64,000 nt of DNA from Cutibacterium namnetense (GTDB lineage Bacteria; Actinomycetota; Actinomycetes; Propionibacteriales; Propionibacteriaceae): positions 156,563-220,562 of the forward strand of contig NZ_LWHO01000001.1 of the NCBI RefSeq assembly GCF_001642025.1, in the 5' to 3' direction. A program made the translations under genes and the position numbers. Every line of letters begins with the position of its first letter. Positions within the stretch are counted from its first letter, which is position 1. This document shows, one piece after another, positions 27,800 through 35,884 of the stretch. The notes under the pieces are model-generated. The model ran no database searches and was not told the origin of the DNA. It saw only the letters and a program-made list of their open reading frames with translations.

Positions 27800-27960
27800 C
27801 TCGGCGGACCTCTGCGGCGAAAGTCGTCACTGCCCCTCCGCAGCAAGTCGACCGGGCTGAGCCTGGTGGCATCACCGTTGCGCGAGAGCGTCGGACTTGC
27901 ACCGACTTCGCTCACTGTGGAGTGCCTCGGACCGAGTCCGATTCGAGGCAATCGCACATT
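27800..27960 (-). promoter_or_regulatory. Cobalamin (adenosylcobalamin-type) riboswitch
   Basis: On the minus strand the leader of the binding-protein operon contains the core of a cobalamin riboswitch. The segment GAAGTCGGTGCAAGTCCGAC is followed by GCTCTCGCGCAACGGTGA. A B12-box-like sequence AGCCCGGTCGACTTGC follows at 27843-27858. A preceding hairpin (TCGGAC, three-base loop, GTCCGA) may be the lower arm. The element ends just before the ribosome binding site of the first gene, so translational or transcriptional repression by B12 is likely. Exact ends are approximate. Confidence 0.85.
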
Positions 27961-28033
27961 AACACCATGCACATGGGGTGCGTTGCGGGGGCTGGGATGT
28001 GGGTTCGCCAACGGGGTGCTGGCACTTCCTGTC

Positions 28034-28825
28034 TCACACCACCGAACTGAGACAACCGATGACCTCCCAGGGTCGCTGCGGGGCCACCAATTCGTGCAGC
28101 TCTTCGACGTCGCCGGGGGCACAGGCCAGCACGAGGCAAGTCGACGGCCCGCCAGAGTGCGTCAAGTCGACATCGGTGTGCTGGGATTCGACGCGCAGCC
28201 CCGCCGTGGCGGCCAGCTGCTCGGCCTCCCACGCTACCCCGTGAGACCCAACCGGGACGCAGTCGTGCACCTTCCCCGAGGCCATCAGTGCCCGAACCTC
28301 CGCGACGTCTACAATCTCATCCCTACCAGGGGCGACGTCGTCGTCAGGAGCGGAGATCGGAGCTCCGACGCACACCACGGCGTCACTGTCCTGGGCTTTC
28401 GGCAACTCGCCGTCCGGCATGACACCGATGACCGTCACCCCGATGCCGGTCTGGGTCGTGGCGACGTTATCCTCCGTTGACCCGGTGACCGCATCGGGGT
28501 CGATCCCGGCTGCGGTGGCACAACGTTGGAACTCGGCGATCATGGGCTGGGCAGATGCATGGTCTTGACACAGAGTGTCGACAAGGATGAGCGGACGTGC
28601 ACCGGCGCACAGTACTTCCAGCAGTGGCACCCGCGCCCCCAGATGAGCACACCACACTGGGTCAGCTGGATAGGGATCGTCAGGTCGCGATCCGATGCCG
28701 CCGATAGCGTCGCAGGCGATGACCAGACGGGAGGCCGGAACGTCGGCCACCAGCAGATCGCGCAGACGAGTGACGGGCAATCTCATTGCGGGGACATGGT
28801 TCGGGGCGATCACGGTCTCATTCAA
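28034..28825 (-). CDS. AIR-synthase (PurM)-like protein, possible alpha-ribazole kinase
   Basis: The 263-residue protein resembles the AIR synthase fold: RLVIACDAIGGIGSRPDD near the N-terminus, a GARPLILVDTLC strand, then GSTEDNVATTQTGIGVTVIG. A small branch of this family, CblS, phosphorylates alpha-ribazole during cobalamin lower-ligand salvage. The neighbouring B12 riboswitch makes that attractive, but the assignment is inference. The frame begins with a TTG at 28825, and an in-frame ATG at 28786 is a plausible alternative; neither has a clear binding site. It lies 34 bases after the oleate hydratase gene on the same strand and upstream of the riboswitch, so it is not obviously under that control. 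Confidence 0.6.
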   Translation of the reverse strand: MNETVIAPNHVPAMRLPVTRLRDLLVADVPASRLVIACDAIGGIGSRPDDPYPADPVWCAHLGARVPLLEVLCAGARPLILVDTLCQDHASAQPMIAEFQRCATAAGIDPDAVTGSTEDNVATTQTGIGVTVIGVMPDGELPKAQDSDAVVCVGAPISAPDDDVAPGRDEIVDVAEVRALMASGKVHDCVPVGSHGVAWEAEQLAATAGLRVESQHTDVDLTHSGGPSTCLVLACAPGDVEELHELVAPQRPWEVIGCLSSVV

Positions 28826-28858
28826 CCGCGACCGCCCCGAAACCGCATCGTCACGACG

Positions 28859-30642
28859 TCACGGCAGGATGTCCTCGTAGTAGGTGTTCTTCAACAGCTT
28901 CGACAACAGCCACCCACCCGGCAGACGTCCGTTGTTCAGCGTCTTCGCCGAAGCCAGCAGGGAGCGGATGTCATATTGGGCTGGCCAGATGGGCGGAATG
29001 TCACGGTCAAGGTCGAGCAACCCGTAGACGGCCATCATTGCGGTGCGGGCCGAGCCCTCCGTAGTGAAGATGCAGTCGTCAGGGGTTTCAACAAACTGCC
29101 CAAGGCAGGCGAGGTTGACGCAGCCATCGGGAATGACCTCGGGCCGATCGCCCTTGCCACGCGGCATGAAAAAGGCTGTGACGTAGGGCATCGTGGCAAT
29201 GCGCACCTTGGTGCGAGCCTTGATCTCCTCGAACTGGTCGAGCAGGCCAAAGTGGTAGCAGTATTCCTTGAGTAATTCCTCGCCGGTGCACTCCAGCATC
29301 GGCTTGTGCACACAGTCACCCTTCGCGAAGGGGTACAGTCCGTAGGCCCAAGCCACCCCCCAGTCCTCGGGCTGGCCGTGGAACTGCGGCTGGCGGTTCA
29401 TCGTCAACGACAGGCACCACGAAGAGTCCTCGGCTGTGATGATGCCACCGGTGACGGTGCGTCCCGACAGTGGATCATTGCCGGTCAGTTCCTTGATCTT
29501 CTTGAGGAACGGGTGGTCGCGTCCGATGAAGTTGAAGCTGATCGACTGCCACACCGTCTTGTCGGGATCGGCGCAGAAGACATCCGGGCGTCCAAAGACT
29601 GGGGAACGTTTCACCAGGTTGCGCCATAACTGCCAGCCGGCCTCCATCTCCTTGTGGTAAGGGGCAGCGTGGTCCATGTCACCGTAGCCGGTGCATTCAG
29701 TGAGCGAGCCGTTGGTGACGAAGACCAGATCCTTGGGGGTCATCTCGATGCGGTGGTTGCCGCCTTGGGCATCGCGGTACAAGACGGCGCGGGCGATCTT
29801 GCGGTGCGCAGTGATCTCTAAGTCGACGTCGTAAACCAGCGACTCGTACTGGAAGTTGACCCCCTGATCGGTCAACCAGCGCACAAGTGGCACGACGAAC
29901 GAGTCGTACTGGTTGTACCTGGAGAATCTCAGGCACGACAGATCGGAGAACCCGGGCAGATACTGCAAGAAGCGATGCATGTAGCGCTTGAGCTCGGTTA
30001 GCGACTGCCACTGCTCGAAGGCGAACATCGTCTTCCACAAGGTGTAGAAGGTCGACTGGAGGAAATCCTCGTCGAACCAGTCCTCGATGGACTTGTAGTA
30101 GGTGTCGGACTCCTTGGCCAGCAGAAGCCTGACGATCGCCAGCTGACCTTTCTTATTGAGCCCCATTTTCGAGGCGTCGCGCTTGTGACCGCAATTATTA
30201 ATGATCCGGCACCGGTTGATGTTGGGATCGTTCTCGTTCACGATACGGAACTCGTCAAGCACCGAATAGGGAGCCGGCATCTCCAAAGCTGGAATGTCCT
30301 GCATGATGTCCCAGAAGCATTCAAAATGCTGGCCCATTTCGCGCCCGCCGCGGGCAATGAAGCCCGCCTCGGTGTCGCCGTTGCCGTCGAAAGCGCCGCC
30401 AGGGACCTTGAGCTCCTCGAGGATGGTGATGTTAGCTCCGGGCAGCTGACCGTCGCGGATGAGGAAGGCGGCGGCGGTCAGGGCCGCGATCCCCGAGCCG
30501 ACGATGTAGGCCTTGCGCTCGGCAGCATCGTCGGGGGTACGGGTCGGTTGTGGGTGTAGGTGCCCAGATCGTTGTGGACGTACGCATTGCCATCAGGGCT
30601 GGTCGGGTAGCTGCGTTGGTAGATGTGTTGGAAGTTCGTCAT
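28859..30642 (-). pseudogene. ohyA: Oleate hydratase, frameshifted near the N-terminus
   Basis: The family is FAD-binding and hydrates the cis-9 double bond of oleic acid to 10-hydroxystearate, a fatty-acid detoxification step. An ATG at 30642 with AGGAG six bases upstream opens a frame (MTNFQHIYQRSYPTSPDGN) that runs to a stop within about 55 codons. The FAD motif AYIVGSGIAALTAA and the rest of the protein, down to the end at 28859, lie in another frame. Adding one base at the run of five G's at 30533-30537 (C's on the coding strand) restores a full protein of about 594 residues, normal for the family. The downstream part is otherwise intact (GGREMGQHFECFWD), so the break is recent, phase-variable or a sequencing error. 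Confidence 0.85.
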
Positions 30643-30822
30643 GATTTACTCCTCGCGCGACTCTCCCGGAAGTTCTTCGGTGAACCTCGACCATCTCCAC
30701 GATAGCGCTGCCGCAGCGCAATGGAACTTCGCCGCCAGCCTTTGCAGGAATTCTTAAGGTGCGCCGTCAGTTCTCAGCAACGGAGCACGAGTCCTTGTCA
30801 CTGCAAGGTGCCATACTGGTCC

Positions 30823-30899
30823 TTGGACACGGGGTGCGCCTTGGTGGCGCTGAGATCACACCCGTGGAACCTGATCTAGTTCGTACTGGCGAAGGGATG
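30823..30899 (+). promoter_or_regulatory. TPP riboswitch (THI box)
   Basis: The leader of the thiamine operon holds the conserved THI-box pieces in order: GGGGTGCG, GGCGCTGAGATCACACCC, GAACCTGATCT, and GTACTGGCGAAGGGA. The last part contains AAGGGA (30892-30897), which also serves as ribosome binding site for the ATG at 30906. Thiamine pyrophosphate should therefore hide the binding site and switch off translation. Confidence 0.95.
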
Positions 30900-30905
30900 T
30901 CCAAG

Positions 30906-32480
30906 ATGGTTATTTCCACCACCGACGCGGCTGCTGAGCGGGGGGCAATTCCCCGCGTGCTATCGATTGCGGGAACCGATCCGTCCGGGGGCGCTGGCAC
31001 CGCAGCCGACACCAAGTCGATCACCGCAGCAGGTGGATATGCGATGACTGTTGCCACCTCCCTGGTGGCCCAAAACACCACGGGGGTGCGGGCCCTCCAC
31101 ACCCCGTCCACCGAGTTCCTGGAGCAGCAGCTGTCAGCTATCAGCGACGATGTGACGATCGACGCCGTCAAGACGGGGATGCTCGGCACCGTTGAGATCG
31201 TCGACACGGTTGCGGCCTTCCTCGACGTGCACCGACCGCCGGTGGTTGTTGTCGATCCGGTCATGGTCGCCACTAGCGGGGACCGCCTCCTTGCCCCCGA
31301 CGCCGAAGCAGCCATGCGCGAGTTTTGTCGCCGCGCGACCGTCATCACCCCGAATACTTCAGAGCTTGCGGTGCTGTGCCAAAGTGACCCGGCGACGACT
31401 CAGGAACAGGCAGTGGAGCAGGCTCGGCGGTGGGCGGCTGAGACGGGAACGGCCGTCGTCGTCAAAACCGGCCATCTGGATTCGCAGCGAGTCGACAACG
31501 TGTGGGTGACACCAGACGGGACGACGTACACCGCCCCGGCAGCGCGAGTGGAGACGACCAACACCCACGGCACTGGATGCTCGCTGTCGTCGGCACTGGC
31601 GACCCGGTTGGGTGCTGGTGATACCCCAGGGAACGCTCTGGTGTGGGTCACCGACTGGCTACACGAGGCGATTCAGTACGGGTCGGCGCTGAACGTCGGT
31701 AAAGGCCACGGCCCAGTGGACCATTCTCATCGGGCACGTCGGCTGGCCGAGGATGCCTCAGCGGTGGCGTGGCTCGCGCCAATCGACCCATTGGAGTCTC
31801 CAGAAGACTTGGTTGGATCGGCTGAGCCTGTACCGGAGGCGGTCGTTGCCCCAGGCGGGCCATGGACGACAGCCCTGTGGCAAGCAAGCGGGGACATCGC
31901 GCGTCGCATCGAGGACGCTAACTTCGTTGCCGCTCTCGTCGACGGCACCCTGTCGAAATCGGCCTTCGAATTCTACCTGGGGCAAGACGCTCAGTACCTC
32001 ACCTACTACTCACGAGCCTTGGCGTCCTTGGCGGCTCGTGCTGTCGATCCGGAAGAGTCGGTGTGGTGGGCGCAGTCCTTCCAGGCGTGCCTTGTCGAGG
32101 AAGCAGAACTGCACCGCTCCTGGCTGGGGGACCGCGGCGAGGCGATCGCGGGGCCGGTGACCATGGCCTACACGGATTTCCTATTAGCCCGGACGCTAGG
32201 TGATGACTACGTTGTCGGTACGGCAGCGGTGCTGCCCTGCTTCTGGCTTTATGCGCACCTGGGTGCCAAGGTTCCGCATGTTCCCGAGGACCACCCTTAT
32301 GCCTCATGGCTGCAGACCTACGGAGACCCAGAGTTCGTCGAGGGGACGTCACACACCATCAGCGTGGTAGAAAAAGCCTTCGAGAACGCCTCCCCGGTCG
32401 GTCGGGCCCGCGCTGCCCACGCCTACCTGACCGCCTGCCGCCACGAGTTGGAATTCTTCGATCAGGCCTTGCGGGTCTGA
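30906..32480 (+). CDS. thiD: ThiD-TenA fusion: HMP-phosphate kinase plus aminopyrimidine aminohydrolase
   Basis: The N-terminal half (about 1-275) is ThiD, which phosphorylates hydroxymethylpyrimidine and its phosphate: SIAGTDPSGGAGTAAD, VVVDPVMVATSGD and NTHGTGCSLSSAL. The C-terminal half (about 305-524) is a TenA domain, which salvages degraded pyrimidine: FEFYLGQDAQYL, VLPCFWLYAHLG with its active cysteine, and HELEFFDQAL with the catalytic glutamate. The ATG at 30906 sits eight bases after AAGGGA inside the riboswitch; an ATG at 30897 overlaps that binding site and is less likely. The 199 bases after the stop, before thiM, show nothing recognisable. Confidence 0.94.
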   Translation: MVISTTDAAAERGAIPRVLSIAGTDPSGGAGTAADTKSITAAGGYAMTVATSLVAQNTTGVRALHTPSTEFLEQQLSAISDDVTIDAVKTGMLGTVEIVDTVAAFLDVHRPPVVVVDPVMVATSGDRLLAPDAEAAMREFCRRATVITPNTSELAVLCQSDPATTQEQAVEQARRWAAETGTAVVVKTGHLDSQRVDNVWVTPDGTTYTAPAARVETTNTHGTGCSLSSALATRLGAGDTPGNALVWVTDWLHEAIQYGSALNVGKGHGPVDHSHRARRLAEDASAVAWLAPIDPLESPEDLVGSAEPVPEAVVAPGGPWTTALWQASGDIARRIEDANFVAALVDGTLSKSAFEFYLGQDAQYLTYYSRALASLAARAVDPEESVWWAQSFQACLVEEAELHRSWLGDRGEAIAGPVTMAYTDFLLARTLGDDYVVGTAAVLPCFWLYAHLGAKVPHVPEDHPYASWLQTYGDPEFVEGTSHTISVVEKAFENASPVGRARAAHAYLTACRHELEFFDQALRV

Positions 32481-32679
32481 CTGGCTCGTCAAGGATCCAC
32501 ATGACCGCACCTGTGTTTGCTACGCCTCGGACCCCAGCAGGAACATCAATGCCCGGTGAGAGGCGCGCTGCTTCGTGGGTTTGTCATCGGCAACATCCAC
32601 GTCTCCCTTCGCCTGGCGGCCCTAGGACTGCAATTATCGACGGGCGAGATACCGACATCAACGATGTGGCGAGGGCGGC

Positions 32680-33450
32680 ATGACGGTTGACGAGGTTGCT
32701 GCAGCGGTGCGTCGCCGGGCTGTGATGGTCCATTGCCTCACCGCCACTGTCAGCATGTCGCTGGTGGCCGACGGCTTGTTGGCGGCAGGGCTGCGTCCCA
32801 TGATGACCGAGACCCTGGAAGAGGCGCCGGTCATCGTCACGGCTGCGGACGCATTGTTGGTGAATCTGGGAACCCTCTCCACCGACGGGATGGCCGGCAT
32901 CCCGGCCACCGTTGCCGCGCGTCCCGAGGAAACCCCGTGGGTGCTTGACCCGACGGCCATCGGGCTGGCCCCGGTGCGTACCCGGATGGCCCGAGAGCTC
33001 CTTGATGCTAGGCCTGACATCGTTAAAGGGAACGCCTCAGAGGTCCTCGCCCTCGCCGGCGGAAAAGGTGGACGCGGAGCCGATTCTGCTGACACCCCAC
33101 AACACGCCGCCGATGCGGCCATCGAGGTGGCGCGCCGCACCGGGGGAGTCGTGGTGGTCTCGGGGCCGACAGATATCGTCGTAACCGCTGATGGGGTGGC
33201 TGAGAGAATCGCGCGCGGACATCCGATGATGGCGCGGGTGACAGGGACCGGATGCCTGCTAGGCGCTTTGGCTGCGGGGTGCCTCGTGACAGCCGATGAC
33301 GCAGTTGAAGCCGCGGTGGCGGCCGTGACGTGGCTCGACGTAGCCGGGGAGATCGCGGCAGCGCGTGCTGGCGGACCCGGAAGTTTTCGGGTGCAGTTAC
33401 TTGACGCCCTTGACGAAGCGGCGACAACTGGAAAAGAGGAGGCGAGATGA
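32680..33450 (+). CDS. thiM: Hydroxyethylthiazole kinase
   Basis: ThiM phosphorylates the thiazole alcohol for thiamine salvage. The 256-residue protein has the ribokinase-like motifs HCLTATVSMSLVADGLLAAG, VLDPTAIG, VKGNASEVLAL and the anion hole GTGCLLGALAAG with its conserved cysteine. The usual motif near the N-terminus ends in ANVLLAVGASPIM; here LRPMMTETLEEAPVIV occupies that position, an ordinary divergence. The ATG at 32680 is preceded by GAGG. It overlaps thiE as ATGA. Confidence 0.94.
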   Translation: MTVDEVAAAVRRRAVMVHCLTATVSMSLVADGLLAAGLRPMMTETLEEAPVIVTAADALLVNLGTLSTDGMAGIPATVAARPEETPWVLDPTAIGLAPVRTRMARELLDARPDIVKGNASEVLALAGGKGGRGADSADTPQHAADAAIEVARRTGGVVVVSGPTDIVVTADGVAERIARGHPMMARVTGTGCLLGALAAGCLVTADDAVEAAVAAVTWLDVAGEIAAARAGGPGSFRVQLLDALDEAATTGKEEAR

Positions 33451-34109
33451 CCCTAGACCTGCGGTGCTATTTAGTGACATCGGGGAGCGATCGCCACACC
33501 GTCGAGACGGCCGCGTTAGCCGCTGGGGCGGGCGCCGGAATGGTGCAGGTGCGGGCCAAGGAATTGTCCACTCGCGACCTGCTTAGCCTGGTTTTGCAGG
33601 TTGGCGAAGCGGTTCGTAGGGCGAATCCCGCGACCCGGGTGGTTGTAGATGATCGCGCCGATGTCGCCTGGGCAGCCATGCGGGCGCAAGGGAACGTCCA
33701 CGGGGTGCACGTCGGATCGCAGGATCTCCCGGTACGTGACACGCGGGCGATGCTGGGCCCCGACGCGATTGTTGGTTACACGACGGGGACCTTGGACCTG
33801 GTGAGATCGGCCGAGCTGTTCGCCGATGCACTCGACTATGTGGGCGCCGGGCCCTTCCGACCTACCCCGACCAAGGAATCGGGCCGCTCCCCCCTCGGCG
33901 TTCAGGGGTATCCGGCCTTAGTAGCGGCGAGCAGCCTGCCGATTGTGGCCATCGGTGATGTCCAGGTGGCGGATGTCCCTGCGCTGGCAGCTACCGGTGT
34001 GGCGGGCATCGCGATGGTGCGGGCCATCATGGCCTCTGCTGATCCCGCTGCAGTGGTGCGGCAGGTTGTGCAGGCCTTCGATGAAGTCCGGGTCAGTTCA
34101 GGCTCCTAA
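33447..34109 (+). CDS. thiE: Thiamine-phosphate synthase
   Basis: ThiE joins hydroxymethylpyrimidine pyrophosphate to thiazole phosphate. The 220-residue TIM barrel shows MVQVRAKELSTRD, VVVDDRADVAWA, GVHVGSQDLP and YVGAGPFRPTPTKES, which contact pyrophosphate and the pyrimidine. The start codon overlaps the thiM stop (ATGA), so it is translated with the salvage kinases under the same riboswitch. No clear terminator is visible in the following 250 bases. Confidence 0.95.
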   Translation: MTLDLRCYLVTSGSDRHTVETAALAAGAGAGMVQVRAKELSTRDLLSLVLQVGEAVRRANPATRVVVDDRADVAWAAMRAQGNVHGVHVGSQDLPVRDTRAMLGPDAIVGYTTGTLDLVRSAELFADALDYVGAGPFRPTPTKESGRSPLGVQGYPALVAASSLPIVAIGDVQVADVPALAATGVAGIAMVRAIMASADPAAVVRQVVQAFDEVRVSSGS

Positions 34110-34361
34110 GCGGTTTCGTGGGTTGAAGTTTTCCCCTGTCAGGGTGGCAGATGGCGGTCCCGCCTTACTTTGCGAAGCTGTGACTTTGCTGCCGGTATCT
34201 CTGTCCTTTCCCTTGCGACCTCTTCCCCTGCTACCTCCGTGTGGTGATACGGGTCGTGATCATCAGAGATGCCTGGTGGTGTTGCAGGTCGTGCGGTCAT
34301 AACCCCGATTTCCACAACTGGGCATAACCACCTGTCATCTAGCTAGAGAGGTCAGCAGGTT

Positions 34362-35321
34362 TTACGTCGGTATGGCGCCATTCATGATCTGGCGCAGAAC
34401 CTGGTTGGTGAACGTGGTCTTGGGGCGGTGGCGTTTGTGCAAGTGATTGATAATCCAGTCGAGTACGAACTTCGGATCGCGCCGCAGCATCGTCGGGGTG
34501 GTGTGCAAGATCCTCCACCCGGCCTGCTCCAGATGGGCCGAACGCAACATCATCGCCTCATACCCCTCCGGGGTGCCGTGGACCGAGCGGCCTTCCATCT
34601 CCACATCCACCATTTCAGCCTGGAACGCTTGATCCAGGAAATAGTGATAATTCTCCTCACCAACCCATACTTCGTGGTTTGGCCTATGACCAGTAATCCC
34701 GGCTGCCCGTAGGATCCGCGTCAATTCCAGTTCGGGGATTGACCAGGGGTTCAGGTCGATGTCGGCTAGCGCACGGTCGACTTCGGATTTCGAGTAGCGG
34801 CCGGTGAGGGCTTTGCGAGCTGCCCGACATGAGGCCGGGGTCACTAGGCGTTGGCGCAGGGCCTGGCACACCCAGTCCCACTGACCTTGGATCGCCAGGA
34901 TGATCACCGATACCTCCGGAATCGCGACCTGTACCCCGGCATCTTCGGTGGTGAAGTCGTGGGGCACGTGCCAGCGATGTACCCAGATACGGGGTCGTGT
35001 CAGGCGGCGGGTGGGTGAGAACGCCTCGATGGTCTTGATGCCGGTGTAGTCCCAGCGCCGCTGAGTGACCGGATTTTCCAGCCCGAGTAATACCAGGGCG
35101 GCCATGCCGACCAGTGTCGCGTCGCGGTGCCACAACTGCAGCGCCTGGATCAACGTAGTGACGTGGCGGGCAACCCCGGTCGCGGCCACCACTCCCGGCA
35201 GGACTCGTGCTGCATCGCCTCGGGCGACGGCTCGGTCAGCCTGCCCCCGCAATGGGCTGTCACGGACAATGCGCGCCGCCCCGCCGTTGTGGCGCAGCTC
35301 TAGTTCAAGATTTTCCCTCAT
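34362..35321 (-). CDS. Uncharacterised protein with C-terminal DUF559/Vsr-like nuclease fold
   Basis: From the ATG at 35321 the protein is 319 residues. The N-terminal half resembles the helix-turn-helix plus linker region of actinobacterial AbiEi-like or orphan DUF559 proteins (AALVLLGLENPVTQ, FTTEDAGVQVAIPEVSVI). The C-terminal 100 residues hold a PD-(D/E)xK-like pattern: AEMVDVEMEGRSVHG and then GWRILHTTPTMLRRDPKFVLD. A nuclease role is possible but unproven, and no partner antitoxin gene is adjacent. The frame is open far upstream to 35597, but those residues look like non-coding translation. No good binding site marks the start. Confidence 0.65.
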   Translation of the reverse strand: MRENLELELRHNGGAARIVRDSPLRGQADRAVARGDAARVLPGVVAATGVARHVTTLIQALQLWHRDATLVGMAALVLLGLENPVTQRRWDYTGIKTIEAFSPTRRLTRPRIWVHRWHVPHDFTTEDAGVQVAIPEVSVIILAIQGQWDWVCQALRQRLVTPASCRAARKALTGRYSKSEVDRALADIDLNPWSIPELELTRILRAAGITGHRPNHEVWVGEENYHYFLDQAFQAEMVDVEMEGRSVHGTPEGYEAMMLRSAHLEQAGWRILHTTPTMLRRDPKFVLDWIINHLHKRHRPKTTFTNQVLRQIMNGAIPT

Positions 35322-35714
35322 GTCCACAGTTATCGGCGTGGACTCGCAGATGCGCCATGCTTTTCCAAACCTGTGGACGACCCAGCTCAGGCCACCCGAC
35401 CTGGCTGTGGATAATTCGCGGCCCACCCTCACCCCAACCACGCAGGATGGCACCACGGGCAGTTGTAGCCCCGATCGCCACAGCCAGGCTGGAGGAGGGG
35501 AGGGCCACTGTGGGGGTCGTGAAGAGAGCGACCGGGGTGACACGCTCCCGGAGCCAATTCGGACCGGCGATGTTAGGAAAACGTCAGGATCTGGCACACC
35601 CCCATATGGGATCCGTAGGGAAGCGCGACAACGCCCTGGTCACACGGTTTCGATGGGTGGTGGTGCCACAACCGGCACCCCCGGAAAACCCGGGTCATCG
35701 TCAAGGAGCCTGTC
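35322..35714. other. Divergent region with DnaA-box-like sequences, kdp promoter region
   Basis: No gene is recognised in these 393 bases between the DUF559 gene and the kdp operon. Three DnaA-box-like sequences fall within 95 bases: ATGTCCACA at 35320-35328, TGTGGACGA at 35372-35380, and a perfect TGTGGATAA at 35406-35414. The kdp promoter and its KdpE operator should lie in the right half; I could not assign them. Confidence 0.45.
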
Positions 35715-35798
35715 ATGCTCGACGTCATCTGGCTGCTCGGTGTCATCGCCTTGTTCATCTTGCTTGCCCTGTGCGTGAAGGGAGTCGATGCGCTATGA
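35715..35798 (+). CDS. 27-residue membrane micropeptide preceding kdpF
   Basis: A short ORF begins with ATG at 35715, six bases after a strong AAGGAG, and encodes a single hydrophobic helix (MLDVIWLLGVIALFILLALC) followed by VKGVDAL. Its TGA overlaps the kdpF start as ATGA, so it looks translated and coupled to the Kdp genes. Similar tiny helices upstream of kdpF occur, as far as I recall, in other actinobacteria but are rarely annotated. A role as an extra Kdp small subunit, or only as a translation primer for kdpF, is inference. Confidence 0.7.
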   Translation: MLDVIWLLGVIALFILLALCVKGVDAL

Positions 35799-35884
35799 CC
35801 ATCCTCAATCTGGTGGCCGCCATCCTCGGTATATCCGCCGTTGTGTACCTCGTGATCGCCCTTATCCGCCCGGAGCGTTTCTGA
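35795..35884 (+). CDS. kdpF: KdpF small subunit of the potassium ATPase
   Basis: A 29-residue single-helix peptide (MTILNLVAAILGISAVVYL, ending RPERF) is the size and shape of KdpF, including the typical C-terminal PERF. KdpF stabilises the KdpABC complex in the membrane. It overlaps the preceding micro-ORF (ATGA) and kdpA (TGATG), giving a chain of coupled starts. Confidence 0.92.
   Translation: MTILNLVAAILGISAVVYLVIALIRPERF

Noticed and set aside
32481..32679. Second thiamine riboswitch or small gene between thiD-tenA and thiM
   Set aside because: None of the THI-box elements is present, and the short frames lack binding sites.
35500..35714. Possible c-di-AMP (ydaO-type) riboswitch ahead of kdp
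   Set aside because: Potassium genes often have one, but I could not find its conserved core; only scattered GC-rich stems are present.
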